Shown: in pieces, positions 32,470-41,593 of the stretch
How the letters are laid out: each line of letters starts with the position of its first letter
How positions within the stretch are numbered: position 1 is the first letter of the stretch
Origin: Nocardioides sp. SYSU D00065
GTDB taxonomy: Bacteria > Actinomycetota > Actinomycetes > Propionibacteriales > Nocardioidaceae
Assembly (NCBI RefSeq): GCF_017916425.1
Contig: NZ_JAFMSX010000002.1
Location: 862,413 to 926,412 of the forward strand
Direction of reading: 5' to 3'
DNA: 64,000 nt
The notes under the pieces: generated by a model
What the model was told of the DNA's origin: nothing
Databases searched by the model: none
What the model saw: the letters and a program-made list of their open reading frames with translations, nothing else
Program-made: the position numbers and the translations under genes

Positions 32470-33492
32470 ATGAAGAAGATCGGTTTCCTCAACTTCGGGC
32501 ACTGGACCGACTCGCCGCACTCGGCCGTGCGCAGCGCCGCCGACACCCTGCTGCAGTCGATCGACCTCGCGGTGGCGGCCGAGGAGCTCGGCGCGGACGG
32601 TGCCTACTTCCGCGTGCACCACTTCGCGCGCCAGCTCGCGTCGCCGTTCCCGCTCCTGGCGGCCGTCGGTGCGCGCACCAGCCGGATCGAGATCGGCACG
32701 GGCGTGATCGACATGCGCTACGAGAACCCGCTCTACATGGCCGAGGACGCCGGTGCCGCCGACCTCATCTCCGGCGGCAGGCTCCAGCTCGGCATCAGCC
32801 GGGGGTCACCGGAGCAGGTGATCGACGGCTGGCGCTACTTCGGCTACGCGCCCGCAGAGGGCGAGGACCAGGCCGACATGGCCCGCCGGCACACCGAGGT
32901 GTTCCTCGAGGTGCTGCGAGGGGAGGGCTTCGCCCAGCCCAACCCGCGCCCGATGTTCCCCAACCCGCCCGGGCTGCTGCGGGTGGAGCCGCACTCGCCG
33001 GGGCTGCGGGAGCGGATCTGGTGGGGTGCGGCCTCCGACGCGACCGCCCGCTGGGCCGCGGAGCGCGGCATGCACCTGATGAGCTCGACGCTCAAGGCCG
33101 ACGAGACCGGTGAGCCCTTCCACGTCCAGCAGCGCAAGCAGATCGAGGTCTTCCGCGACGCGTGGCGCGAGGCCGGCCACGAGGGCGAGCCGCGGGTGTC
33201 GGTGAGCCGCTCCATCATGCCGATCACCACCGACCTCGACCGCGCCTACTTCGGCCACGAGGGCAGTAGCTCCGACCAGTTCGGCCAGATCGAGGCCGAC
33301 CTGCGCGCGGTGTTCGGCCGGACGTACGCCGCCGAGCCCGACGTGCTGGTCGAGGAGCTCGCCGGCGACGAGGCCCTCGCGGCCGCCGACACCGTGCTGC
33401 TGACCGTGCCCAACCAGCTCGGGGTGGACTACAACGCCCACCTGCTCGAGTCGGTCCTCACCGAGGTGGCGCCGGGCCTGGGCTGGCGTTGA
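32470..33492 (+). CDS. Luciferase-like flavin monooxygenase
   Basis: A 340-residue TIM-barrel protein of the bacterial luciferase superfamily ('MKKIGFLNFGHWTDSPHS' start, 'AEELGADGAYFRVHHFARQ', 'EIGTGVIDMRYENPLYMAED'). The subgroup uses FMNH2 or F420H2 to oxidise or reduce small substrates; the 'YENPLYMAEDAGAADLISGGR' region fits FMN-dependent members. The ATG at 32470 is preferred over an upstream TTG, since it begins at the first beta strand. Substrate unknown. Confidence 0.8.
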   Translation: MKKIGFLNFGHWTDSPHSAVRSAADTLLQSIDLAVAAEELGADGAYFRVHHFARQLASPFPLLAAVGARTSRIEIGTGVIDMRYENPLYMAEDAGAADLISGGRLQLGISRGSPEQVIDGWRYFGYAPAEGEDQADMARRHTEVFLEVLRGEGFAQPNPRPMFPNPPGLLRVEPHSPGLRERIWWGAASDATARWAAERGMHLMSSTLKADETGEPFHVQQRKQIEVFRDAWREAGHEGEPRVSVSRSIMPITTDLDRAYFGHEGSSSDQFGQIEADLRAVFGRTYAAEPDVLVEELAGDEALAAADTVLLTVPNQLGVDYNAHLLESVLTEVAPGLGWR

Positions 33493-33507
33493 CGGACCCG
33501 GCACCGC

Positions 33508-34494
33508 TCACGGCGCGGCTGAGCGCAGCCTCTCCAGCAGCGGGCCGGCCGCCTCGGACAGGAAGCGGTCCTGGCCCTCGTCGCCGACCTGCACGAGGGC
33601 GACGTCGGTGAAGCCGGCCTCCCAGTAGGCCGAGACCGCCTCGACGATCTTGTCGAGGTCGGGGCCGCACGGGATGGACTCGGCGACGTCCTCGGGCCGG
33701 ACGTACGTCGTCGCGCCGGAGAAGCCGGCCGGGGTGGGCAGGTCGGCGTTGACCTTCCACCCGCCGCCGAACCAGCGGAACTGCTCGTGAGCGCGGGCGA
33801 CGGCGGCGTCCTCGTCGGGGTCCCAGCAGATGGGGATCTGGCCGACGGCGCGCGCGTCGCGGCCGATCTGCGGCGCGCCGTCGACCTCGTTCCACGACTC
33901 GACGATCTCGGCGTTCGGCTCCACCGCGACGAGGTGGTCGGCCAGCGGGGCGAAGCGCTCGATGCCCTTGTCGCCCGCGACCGCGACGCCGATGTCGACG
34001 CCCTCGTCGGGCAGGTCCCAGATCCGCGCGGAGTCGACCTGGAAGAACTCGCCGCGGTGGTTGACCAGGTCGCCGGTGTGCAGCGCGCGGATGACCTCGA
34101 TCGCCTCGGCCAGCATGTCCTGCCGCTCCGCGATCGCCGGCCAGCCGGCACCGACGACGTGCTCGTTGAGGTTCTCGCCGCTGCCGAGGCCCAGGACGAA
34201 CCGCCCCTCGGCCAGGATCTGCAGCGTCGCGGACTTCTGCGCCACGACGGCAGGGTGGTAGCGCAGCGTCGGGCAGGTCACGTAGGTCATCAGGCCCACC
34301 CGCTCGGTCGCGTGCGCGACCGCGCCCAGCGTCGTCCAGGCGTACGGCGCGTGTCCCTGCTCGGTGAGCCACGGCGAGTAGTGGTCGCTCATGACCTCGA
34401 AGTCGAAGCCGGCCCGCTCCGCGGCGACGGCGTAGCCCACCAGCTCGCGCGGCCCGCTCTGCTCGGTCATCAAGGTGTATCCGAAGCGCGTCAT
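33508..34494 (-). CDS. F420-dependent luciferase-like oxidoreductase (TIGR03557-type)
   Basis: 328 residues. 'FGYTLMTEQSGPRELVGYA', 'FDFEVMSDHYSPWL' and 'VGLMTYVTCPTLRYHPAVVA' match the F420-binding G6PDH-like group of luciferase-fold enzymes found in actinobacteria. It likely moves hydride between coenzyme F420 and an unknown substrate. It converges with the other luciferase-like gene. The ATG is placed six bases after a TACGGT -10 box, indicating leaderless expression. Confidence 0.85.
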   Translation of the reverse strand: MTRFGYTLMTEQSGPRELVGYAVAAERAGFDFEVMSDHYSPWLTEQGHAPYAWTTLGAVAHATERVGLMTYVTCPTLRYHPAVVAQKSATLQILAEGRFVLGLGSGENLNEHVVGAGWPAIAERQDMLAEAIEVIRALHTGDLVNHRGEFFQVDSARIWDLPDEGVDIGVAVAGDKGIERFAPLADHLVAVEPNAEIVESWNEVDGAPQIGRDARAVGQIPICWDPDEDAAVARAHEQFRWFGGGWKVNADLPTPAGFSGATTYVRPEDVAESIPCGPDLDKIVEAVSAYWEAGFTDVALVQVGDEGQDRFLSEAAGPLLERLRSAAP

Positions 34495-34500
34495 CCTCCG

Positions 34501-34506
34501 ACCGTA
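34501..34506 (-). promoter_or_regulatory. -10 box TACGGT for a leaderless F420-oxidoreductase transcript
   Basis: TACGGT on the minus strand, six bases before the ATG at 34494. The intervening CGGAGG could otherwise be read as a ribosome site but has no spacing to the ATG. Confidence 0.45.
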
Positions 34507-34621
34507 GCCAGCCGGCCGCACGGGGCCACCACCCGGGCAGGTGAGGCCGCGAGGTGGCGCGGGGTGCTTGTGTGGAGGTGCCCGGGAGGCACCGGGTCGA
34601 CCGATGCGACGAGGAGGGCCC

Positions 34622-34831
34622 ATGACCGACACGGACGGCAAGGACAGCGGCAGCGAGGGTGGGCAGGTCTCCGAGCTGGCGATGGGTGGCGAGGAGCCGG
34701 AGGCGATCAGCTCCGGCGACTCGGTGGCGGGCCAGCCGGAGGAGTACTCCGGCGAGGTGGAGGAGGGCGCTCAGGGCCCCGACGCCGTGCCGGACGACCC
34801 CACGGGGGAGCACCCGCACACCGCGGAGTGA
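34622..34831 (+). CDS. Small acidic disordered protein
   Basis: 69 residues, rich in Glu, Asp, Gly and Ser ('MTDTDGKDSGSEGGQVSEL', 'EEYSGEVEEGAQGPDAVP'), with no hydrophobic or Cys/His motif. The ATG has GGAGG at a suitable distance, which supports translation. I do not recognise a family. It stands between the F420 gene and the SDR gene, 21 bases before the latter. Confidence 0.55.
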   Translation: MTDTDGKDSGSEGGQVSELAMGGEEPEAISSGDSVAGQPEEYSGEVEEGAQGPDAVPDDPTGEHPHTAE

Positions 34832-34852
34832 CCAGGCTGTAGAACTGGCGGT

Positions 34853-35509
34853 GTGAGCAGACCAGTCGTCGTCGTGGTGGGAGCCGGCCCGGGCGTCAGC
34901 GGGTCGGTGGCCCGCCGCTTCGCCGACGAGGGCTACGACGTCGGTCTGTTCGGGCGCAATCGGCGCGTCCTCGACGAGCTCGCCGCCGACCTCGAGCGAC
35001 GTGGCGCGGCCGTCGGGCTGGCGCAGGTCGACGTCACCGACGAGGCGGCCGCGCGCGACGCCGTACGCCGCCTGGGCCAGCACGCCGGGCGCATCGACGT
35101 CCTGCACTTCAACCCGAGCGCGTTCCGCGAGAAGGACCCGCTGTCGCTGACCGTGGGGGAGCTGCTCGAGGACGTCGCGCTCGGGGTCGGCTCGCTCCTC
35201 ACGGCCGTCCAGGCCGCGCGCCCCTTCCTGTCCGCCGGCGGGCGGATCAGCGTCACGGGCAGCATGGCCGCCGACGCGCCGTGGGAGGGCGCGGCCTCGC
35301 TCGGCGTGCAGAAGGCCGGGGTGCGCAACCTCGTGCACAGCCTCGACAAGGCGCTCGCCCCGCACGGCATCCGCGCGGTCTCCGTGACGGTGCGGGGGAC
35401 CCTCGCCGCGGAGGGCGTCTTCAGCCCCGACCGGGTGGCCGGAGCCATCTGGGCGGCGGTCACCACCGCGGACGCCGAGTGGCGCAGCGAGGTCCCGTAC
35501 GCCGGCTGA
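34853..35509 (+). CDS. Atypical short-chain dehydrogenase lacking the catalytic Tyr
   Basis: A 218-residue Rossmann protein with the SDR cofactor motif 'VVGAGPGVSGSVARRF' and an NADP-like Arg after strand 2 ('FGRNRR'). The strand-5 Ser is kept ('ISVTGSMA'), but the position of the catalytic Tyr in YxxxK reads Leu ('SLGVQK'), while Lys is retained. The NNAG motif is also altered ('HFNPSAF'). It may be a non-catalytic or differently acting member. GTG start. Confidence 0.75.
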   Translation: MSRPVVVVVGAGPGVSGSVARRFADEGYDVGLFGRNRRVLDELAADLERRGAAVGLAQVDVTDEAAARDAVRRLGQHAGRIDVLHFNPSAFREKDPLSLTVGELLEDVALGVGSLLTAVQAARPFLSAGGRISVTGSMAADAPWEGAASLGVQKAGVRNLVHSLDKALAPHGIRAVSVTVRGTLAAEGVFSPDRVAGAIWAAVTTADAEWRSEVPYAG

Positions 35510-35528
35510 GCGGTGCGCGGCAGCGCAC

Positions 35529-35534
35529 TAGGGT
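35529..35534 (+). promoter_or_regulatory. -10 box TAGGGT for the thiolase gene
   Basis: TAGGGT lies seven bases before the thiolase ATG (35542), indicating a leaderless mRNA. A GTGCGC-GGCA-GCGCAC inverted repeat (35513-35528) is immediately upstream and could be an operator or the terminator of the preceding SDR gene. Confidence 0.4.
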
Positions 35535-35541
35535 CGGTCGC

Positions 35542-36762
35542 ATGGACTCCTCGGCCGACGTCGTCATCTGCCACCCCGTCCGCACCCCCGTGGGGCGCAT
35601 GGGGGGCGCCCTGGCGTCGCTGACCGCGGTCGACCTCGCGGCCCAGACGCTGACCGAGCTCGCCAGGCGGGCCGGACTGGGCGAGGGCGACGTCGACGAC
35701 GTCGTGCTGGGGCACTGCTACCCGAGCGGGGAGAACCCGGCCATCGGCCGCATCGCCGCGCTCGACGCGGGCCTGGGCACCGCTGTCCCGGGCCTGCAGC
35801 TCGACCGGCGCTGCGGGTCCGGACTGCAGGCGGTGCTGTTCGCCGCCGGGCAGGTCGCCGGTGGTGGCGCCCGGCTCGTCGTCGCCGGCGGGGTCGAGTC
35901 GATGTCCAACGTCGAGCACTACGCGCTCGGGCTGCGCGCCGGCGTGCGCAGCGGCAGCCTGGAGCTGATGGACCGCCTGGTGCGTGCCCGCGAGACCGCC
36001 GGCGGCCGTGACCACCCGGTCCCAGGCGGGATGGTCGAGACGGCGGAGAACCTCCGGCGCCACTACGGCATCACCCGGCGCGCCCAGGACGAGCTGTCGG
36101 TGCGCAGCCAGCAGCGTGCCGGAGCGGCGCAGGCGTCGGGCGCGTTCGCGGACGAGATCGTCGCCGTCACCGTGCCCGGCCGGCGGGACCGGCCCGGCGT
36201 CCTGGTCGACGTCGACGAGCACCCCCGGCCGGCGACGACGCTCGACGACCTCGCTGCGCTGCGGCCGGTGCGGCTCGCGGTCGACGAGGCGTCCACGGTG
36301 ACCGCGGGCAACGCCAGCGGCCAGAACGACGGGGCCGCGATGTGCGTGGTCACCACCCGGGCGGAGGCCGAGCGCCGCGGACTGGACCCGTTCCTCGTCC
36401 TGCGGTCGTGGGCCGTCGCCGGCGTCGGTCCCGAGGTGATGGGGATCGGTCCCGTGCCGGCCACCGCGGCCGCGCTGGACCGGGCCGGCCTGGCGATGGC
36501 CGACCTCGACCTGATCGAGCTCAACGAGGCCTTCGCCGCCCAGGTGCTCGCCGTGCTGCACGAGTGGGGCATGGACGCCGAGGACGAGCGGCTCAACCCC
36601 CTCGGGTCCGGCATCTCGCTGGGACACCCGGTCGGTGCGACCGGTGCGCGGATCCTGGCGACGATGGCCCACGAGCTGCGCCGCCGCGAGGGCCGCTACG
36701 CGCTGGAGACGGTGTGCATCGGTGGCGGCCAGGGCCTGGCAGCGGTGTTCGAGCGGGCCTGA
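35542..36762 (+). CDS. Acetyl-CoA acyltransferase (thiolase)
   Basis: A 406-residue thiolase-superfamily enzyme. The nucleophilic Cys91 ('DRRCGSGLQAV'), 'LNEAFAAQVL', the His of 'GSGISLGHPVGATGA' and the second Cys of 'ETVCIGGGQG' make a complete active site. It cleaves 3-oxoacyl-CoA to acetyl-CoA plus a shortened acyl-CoA, or runs in reverse. Its position about 350 bases from paaZ's end suggests the 3-oxoadipyl-CoA thiolase step (paaJ role) of phenylacetate degradation, but beta-oxidation is equally possible by sequence. Confidence 0.87.
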   Translation: MDSSADVVICHPVRTPVGRMGGALASLTAVDLAAQTLTELARRAGLGEGDVDDVVLGHCYPSGENPAIGRIAALDAGLGTAVPGLQLDRRCGSGLQAVLFAAGQVAGGGARLVVAGGVESMSNVEHYALGLRAGVRSGSLELMDRLVRARETAGGRDHPVPGGMVETAENLRRHYGITRRAQDELSVRSQQRAGAAQASGAFADEIVAVTVPGRRDRPGVLVDVDEHPRPATTLDDLAALRPVRLAVDEASTVTAGNASGQNDGAAMCVVTTRAEAERRGLDPFLVLRSWAVAGVGPEVMGIGPVPATAAALDRAGLAMADLDLIELNEAFAAQVLAVLHEWGMDAEDERLNPLGSGISLGHPVGATGARILATMAHELRRREGRYALETVCIGGGQGLAAVFERA

Positions 36763-36777
36763 TCCTGCCGTCGCGCG

Positions 36778-37086
36778 CTACGCGCCCTCGAAGCCGCTGA
36801 TCAGGAAGAAGTAGACGACGACTCCGGCGAAGGCGGCGAGCAGCCCCCACCACGCCCCGGTCAGCGCTCGCCGGCCCGGCGCCGCGCCCTCGCGGGCGAG
36901 ACCGGGCAGCGCGGTCGTGACCGCTGCGCCCGCGCCCGCCATGAGCGCGAGCTGGACGACGACGATCCAGTTCTCGTCGCCGTCGCCGTCGAAGGGCAGC
37001 GCGGCCAGCGGCAGGCTGAGCGCCCCGAGGGCCAGGAGGACGACGATCCCGACGACGCGCTGGGTGCTGCGGCTCACGGGCGACAC
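36778..37086 (-). CDS. Small membrane protein, three helices, unknown function
   Basis: 102 residues with three hydrophobic segments (about 10-32, 42-62 and 78-98) and a short acidic loop 'FDGDGDENW'. No known motif. It lies between the thiolase and paaZ genes on the paaZ strand, 22 bases after the paaZ stop, so it may be read on the paaZ transcript. Confidence 0.6.
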   Translation of the reverse strand: MSPVSRSTQRVVGIVVLLALGALSLPLAALPFDGDGDENWIVVVQLALMAGAGAAVTTALPGLAREGAAPGRRALTGAWWGLLAAFAGVVVYFFLISGFEGA

Positions 37087-37107
37087 GCTAGCGCCGTTTG
37101 CCCCGGC

Positions 37108-39138
37108 TCAGGCCTCCTTGGCCACCAGCGTCAGCACGTCGTACGTCGCCACCGGCTCGTCGTCGCCGTTGGTGACGAGGGCGTCCCAGCGGACCTCCCC
37201 GTAGTCGGCCGACGCGCGGGGGGTGATCTGCTTGACGGTCAGCGTCACCCGGATCGAGTCGCCGGCCCGGACGGGCGTGAGGAAGCGCAGGTGGTCGACC
37301 CCGAAGTTCGCCAGCACCGGCCCCGGCGCCGGGTCGACGAACAGGCCGGCGGCCATCGACACGATGAGGTAGCCGTGGGCGACGATGCCGCCGAAGAGGG
37401 GGTTCTGCGCAGCCGCCTCGGGGTCGGTGTGGGCGTAGAACGTGTCGCCGGTGAAGTCGGCGAAGTGGTCGATGTCCTCGCGCGAGACCACCCGCGGCTC
37501 GCTGGCGATCGTGTCGCCCACCCGCAGCGTCGCGAGCGAGCGCCGGAACGGGTGCTCGGGCGTCGTGGTGCGCCGGGACCCGCGCGTCCACCGCCCGGTG
37601 ATCGCGGTGAGCATGTCGGGGGAGGCCTGGACGGCGGTGCGCTGCATGTGGTGCAGCACCCCGCGCACGCCGCCCAGCTCCTCGCCGCCGCCCGCGCGAC
37701 CCGGACCGCCGTGCACGAGCATCGGCAGCGGCGAGCCGTGCCCCGTGCTGTCCGGGGCGTCGTCGCGGTCCAGGACCAGGATGCGGCCGTGCCACGGCGC
37801 CAGGCCGAGGACCAGCGTGCGGGCCACAGCCGGGTCGTGGGTGACGACCGAGCCGACGAGGGAGCCCTTGCCGCGGGCGGCCAGGGCGACGGCCTCGTCG
37901 AGGGAGTCGTACGACAGCACGGTCGACACGGGACCGAACGGCTCGACGTCGTGCGGCTCGACCGCTCCGGGACGGGCCCTCAGCAGGACCGGCTGCATGA
38001 ACGCCCCGCGCTCGGCGTCCCCGGCGAAGCCGGACGTCGCGGTCGGGTCGCCGTGCACCACGTCCGCCGAGGAGCGCAGCGCCTCCACGGCCTTGCGGAC
38101 TTCCTCGCGCTGGCCGAGCGAGGCGAGCGGACCCATCCGCACCGTCTCGTCCCCGGGGTCGCCGACCGTGATCGACGCGAGCCGGGCCGTGATGGCCTCG
38201 GTCATCTCGTCGGCCACCGCCGCCGGCACGATGGCGCGACGGATGGCGGTGCACTTCTGCCCTGCCTTCGCCGTCATCTCGGTCACGACGCCCTTGACGA
38301 ACAGGTCCCACTCGGGATCGCCCGGTGTCACGTCGGGACCGAGCACGGAGCAGTTGAGCGAGTCGGCCTCGACCTGCAGCCGTACGCCGCCGTGCAGCAC
38401 CGAGGGGTGCTGGCGCAGGATCCCCGCGGTGTGCGCCGAGCCGGTGAACGCCACCGAGTCCTGGACGCCGAGGTGGTCGAGCAGGTCGCCGGCCGATCCG
38501 GACAGCAGCTGCAGCGACCCCTCAGGCAGGATGCCGGACTCGACGATGCGCCGGACCACGAGCTCGGTGAGGTACGCCGTCTGGCTGGCCGGCTTGACGA
38601 TGGTGGGCAGTCCGGCGATGAAGGCCGGCGCGAGCTTCTCCAGCATGCCCCAGACCGGGAAGTTGAAGGCGTTGATCTGCACCGCGACGCCCGGACGGGA
38701 GGTGTAGACGTGCTGGCCGAGGAACACGCCCGTGCGCCCCAGCTGCTCCAGGTCGCCGTCGCACACCACGACGTCGTTGGGCAGCTCCCGGCGGCCCTTG
38801 GACGAATAGCTGAACATCGTGCCGAAGCCGCCGTCGATGTCGATCAGCGAGTCGCGCCGGGTGGCTCCGGTCGCGAGCGAGAGCTCGTAGAACTCGTCCT
38901 TGAGGCCGGTCAGGTGGGTCGCCAGCTCCTTGAGGAGCAGCGCCCGCTGGTGGAAGGTCAGCTCGCGGATCGCCGGACCGCCCACGCTGCGGGCGTGGTG
39001 CGCCATCGCGCCGAGGTCGAGTCCGGCGCTCGAGATCCGGGCCACCTCGGCCCCGGTGGCGGCGTCGAGGAGCGGGTCGCCCTCGGCGGGTGCGGCGTAC
39101 CAGCGGCCGGCGGCGTAGCTCTCGAGCAGTCGGGTCAC
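37108..39138 (-). CDS. paaZ: Bifunctional oxepin-CoA hydrolase / semialdehyde dehydrogenase PaaZ
   Basis: 676 residues. The N-terminal about 520 residues are an NADP-dependent aldehyde dehydrogenase with catalytic Cys296 ('AGQKCTAIRR') and Glu257 ('QVEADS'), offset by one from E. coli PaaZ. The C-terminal about 150 residues are a MaoC-like hydratase ('DIDHFADFTGDTFYAHTD', 'IVAHGYLI') that opens the oxepin ring. Together they convert oxepin-CoA to 3-oxo-5,6-dehydrosuberyl-CoA. The GTG at 39138 has GGAGG upstream. It is divergent from paaABCDE across a 149-base gap containing a palindrome likely bound by the TetR regulator. Confidence 0.93.
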   Translation of the reverse strand: MTRLLESYAAGRWYAAPAEGDPLLDAATGAEVARISSAGLDLGAMAHHARSVGGPAIRELTFHQRALLLKELATHLTGLKDEFYELSLATGATRRDSLIDIDGGFGTMFSYSSKGRRELPNDVVVCDGDLEQLGRTGVFLGQHVYTSRPGVAVQINAFNFPVWGMLEKLAPAFIAGLPTIVKPASQTAYLTELVVRRIVESGILPEGSLQLLSGSAGDLLDHLGVQDSVAFTGSAHTAGILRQHPSVLHGGVRLQVEADSLNCSVLGPDVTPGDPEWDLFVKGVVTEMTAKAGQKCTAIRRAIVPAAVADEMTEAITARLASITVGDPGDETVRMGPLASLGQREEVRKAVEALRSSADVVHGDPTATSGFAGDAERGAFMQPVLLRARPGAVEPHDVEPFGPVSTVLSYDSLDEAVALAARGKGSLVGSVVTHDPAVARTLVLGLAPWHGRILVLDRDDAPDSTGHGSPLPMLVHGGPGRAGGGEELGGVRGVLHHMQRTAVQASPDMLTAITGRWTRGSRRTTTPEHPFRRSLATLRVGDTIASEPRVVSREDIDHFADFTGDTFYAHTDPEAAAQNPLFGGIVAHGYLIVSMAAGLFVDPAPGPVLANFGVDHLRFLTPVRAGDSIRVTLTVKQITPRASADYGEVRWDALVTNGDDEPVATYDVLTLVAKEA

Positions 39139-39238
39139 GGGGTCCCCTCCAGGGTCGGGCGGTGCGGGTCTGAGGCTGCGGGCCGAGCAGCGGGCGCAGT
39201 GTTTGCGCGCCGGAGTGACCGGTGCCACACTAATACCG

Positions 39239-39250
39239 GACCGATCGGTC
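39239..39250. promoter_or_regulatory. Palindrome GACCGATCGGTC between paaZ and paaA (candidate PaaR operator)
   Basis: A perfect 12-base palindrome about 40 bases before paaA, in the shared divergent control region. TAATAC just to its left resembles a -10 element for paaA. TetR-family PaaR regulators use palindromes of this style, and a TetR gene ends this cluster (43164-43856). Confidence 0.55.
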
Positions 39251-39287
39251 AGTAAATGTCCCGGACGCCGCGTCGAGGAGATGCCCC

Positions 39288-40238
39288 ATGACGCTCACCC
39301 AGGCCGCTCCCGACGAGCTGGAGGCCCACTTCGAGGCCACTCTCGCCCGCCACGAGCGGATCGAGCCGCGCGACTGGATGCCCGAGGGATACCGCCGGAC
39401 CCTCGTGCGCCAGATCGCCCAGCACGCGCACAGCGAGATCATCGGCATGCAGCCGGAGGGCAACTGGATCACCCGCGCGCCGAGCCTGCGCCGCAAGGCG
39501 ATCCTGCTGGCCAAGGTGCAGGACGAGGCCGGGCACGGCCTCTACCTCTACTCCGCCGCCGAGACGCTGGGCGTCTCCCGACTGGAGCTCACCGAGCTGC
39601 TCCTCGCCGGCAAGCAGAAGTACTCCTCGATCTTCAACTACCCCACGCTGTCGTACGCCGACGTCGGCACCATCGGCTGGCTCGTCGACGGCGCGGCCAT
39701 CTGCAACCAGGTGCCGCTGTGCCGCACCTCCTACGGCCCCTACGGCCGCGCCATGATCCGCGTGTGCAAGGAGGAGTCCTTCCACCAGCGCCAGGGCTAC
39801 GAGCTGCTCGCCACGATGATGCGCGGCACCGACGAGCAGCGCGCGATGGTGCAGGAGTCGGTCGACCGGTTCTGGTGGCCGGCGCTGATGATGTTCGGCC
39901 CTCCCGACGACGCCTCGCCCAACACCGCGCAGTCGATGGCGTGGGGCATCAAGCGGCACACCAACGACGAGCTGAGGCAGAAGTTCGTCGACATGTCCGT
40001 CCCGCAGGCCGAGGCCCTCGGCGTCACCCTGCCCGACCCGGCGCTGGCCTGGAACGAGGAGCGCGGCCACTACGACTTCGGCCAGCCGGACTGGGAGGAG
40101 TTCATGGAGGGCGTGCGCGGCAACGGTCCGTGCAACGCGCAGCGGATGGCACACCGCCGGCGCGCCCACGAGGACGGCGCGTGGGTGCGCGAGGCCGCCA
40201 CGGCGTACGCCGCGCAGGTGAGGGACGCGGTCTCGTGA
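39288..40238 (+). CDS. paaA: Phenylacetyl-CoA 1,2-epoxidase subunit PaaA
   Basis: The 316-residue catalytic di-iron subunit of the multicomponent epoxidase that forms ring-1,2-epoxyphenylacetyl-CoA. ExxH iron motifs are visible in '[17 protein letters not shown]' and '[15 protein letters not shown]'. The substrate-binding '[14 protein letters not shown]' segment is conserved. GAGGAG precedes the ATG. First gene of paaABCDE; paaB overlaps by four bases (GTGA). Confidence 0.95.
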   Translation: MTLTQAAPDELEAHFEATLARHERIEPRDWMPEGYRRTLVRQIAQHAHSEIIGMQPEGNWITRAPSLRRKAILLAKVQDEAGHGLYLYSAAETLGVSRLELTELLLAGKQKYSSIFNYPTLSYADVGTIGWLVDGAAICNQVPLCRTSYGPYGRAMIRVCKEESFHQRQGYELLATMMRGTDEQRAMVQESVDRFWWPALMMFGPPDDASPNTAQSMAWGIKRHTNDELRQKFVDMSVPQAEALGVTLPDPALAWNEERGHYDFGQPDWEEFMEGVRGNGPCNAQRMAHRRRAHEDGAWVREAATAYAAQVRDAVS

Positions 40239-40615
40239 CGGACCGGACGAGCGGCCGCGAGCTGTCTGCGGAGGGCGGCCACGGGGCCGTGCCCCTCCAG
40301 GGCGTGCCGACGGGTCAGGGCGTGCAGGCTCCCGAGCCGGAGTGGCCGCTCTACGAGGTGTTCGTGCGGGGCAAGCGCGGCCTCAACCACGTCCACGTGG
40401 GGTCGCTGCACGCGGCCGACGACCGGATGGCGCTCCTGCACGCCCGCGACGTCTACACCCGACGCAACGAGGGCGTCAGCATCTGGGTCGTCCGCGCCGA
40501 CGCGATCACCGCGTCCAGCCCGGACGAGAAGGACCCGATGTTCGCGCCCAGCGGCGACAAGGTCTACCGGCACCCGACGTTCTACGACATCCCCGACAAC
40601 GTCCCCCACATGTGA
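40235..40615 (+). CDS. paaB: Phenylacetyl-CoA epoxidase subunit PaaB
   Basis: 126 residues. The core '[20 protein letters not shown]' and '[15 protein letters not shown]' match PaaB, the small subunit that bridges PaaAC units. About 30 extra N-terminal residues (Gly/Gln-rich) precede the core, as in other actinobacteria. GTG start inside the paaA stop. Confidence 0.93.
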   Translation: MTDRTSGRELSAEGGHGAVPLQGVPTGQGVQAPEPEWPLYEVFVRGKRGLNHVHVGSLHAADDRMALLHARDVYTRRNEGVSIWVVRADAITASSPDEKDPMFAPSGDKVYRHPTFYDIPDNVPHM

Positions 40616-40634
40616 TGCCACCCGCGAGGCTGCG

Positions 40635-41591
40635 ATGAACTCCCGTATCGAGACACCCGCCGAGGACGAGCACGACAGCGTGTACTCCGGCCTGCTCGTC
40701 AACGACGCGCACTGGGCCTTCGGCACCGTCCCTGTTCCTGACGGGCACGGCGAGGACCCGCTCGCCGGCGTCGACACGACCGTCCCCGAGGGCGTCGACG
40801 CGCATGTGCTGGCGACGTACGCCCTGATGCTGGGCGACGACGCGCTGGTGATGTCGCACCGGATCTCGGAGTGGACCAGCAACGCGCCCGACCTCGAGGA
40901 CGACATCGCGCTGTCCAACATCGCCCTCGACCTGCTCGGCCAGGCCCGGCTGCTGCTCGCGCGCGCAGCGGCCGCCGACCCCTCCATCGTCCCGGCGCTG
41001 CCCGACGGGTCGCCGGTCCCGCCGGAGGACGCCCTGGCGTTCTTCCGCGAGGCGCACCACTACCGCAACGTCCGCTTCGCCGAGCTCGTCAACGGCGACT
41101 TCGCCGAGGCGACCGTGCGGGTGCTGCTGTTCTCGACCTGGCGGCTCGCCACCTTCGAGCGGCTGCGCGCCAGCCGCGACCAGGTGCTCGCCGCCGTGGC
41201 CGCCAAGGGCGTCAAGGAGCTGGCCTACCACCGCGACTACTCCGCCCGCTGGTTCGTCACGCTGGCTCGGGGCACCGACGAGTCGCGGCGTCGCCTGCTG
41301 GCGGCGCTCGACGCGCTGTGGCCGCTGTGGCCCGAGCTGTTCGACACCCACGCCGTCGAGGCCGCCGCCGCCGGCTCCGGGGTCGGCGTCGACCCGGCGA
41401 CCACCCGGGACGCGGCCGAGGGCGTGCTCGACCAGGTCCTGGCGGCCGGGGCCGTGCCGCGGCCCGAGGCGCCGCGGCGCTCGGGCGTGCTGGGGCGCAC
41501 CGGGCGCGACGGCATGCACGGCGAGCCGCTCAGCCGGTTGCTCGCCGAGATGCAGTCCGTGGCCCGCGCCCACCCCCTCGGACGGTGGTAG
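40635..41591 (+). CDS. paaC: Phenylacetyl-CoA epoxidase structural subunit PaaC
   Basis: A 318-residue ferritin-like protein, partner of PaaA without a competent iron site. 'ALMLGDDALVMSHRISEWT', 'DIALSNIALDLLGQARLLL' and 'EAHHYRNVRFAELVNGDFA' are PaaC family blocks. It begins 19 bases after paaB. The C-terminus 'LLAEMQSVARAHPLGRW' is the usual ending. Confidence 0.94.
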   Translation: MNSRIETPAEDEHDSVYSGLLVNDAHWAFGTVPVPDGHGEDPLAGVDTTVPEGVDAHVLATYALMLGDDALVMSHRISEWTSNAPDLEDDIALSNIALDLLGQARLLLARAAAADPSIVPALPDGSPVPPEDALAFFREAHHYRNVRFAELVNGDFAEATVRVLLFSTWRLATFERLRASRDQVLAAVAAKGVKELAYHRDYSARWFVTLARGTDESRRRLLAALDALWPLWPELFDTHAVEAAAAGSGVGVDPATTRDAAEGVLDQVLAAGAVPRPEAPRRSGVLGRTGRDGMHGEPLSRLLAEMQSVARAHPLGRW

Positions 41592-41593
41592 CG

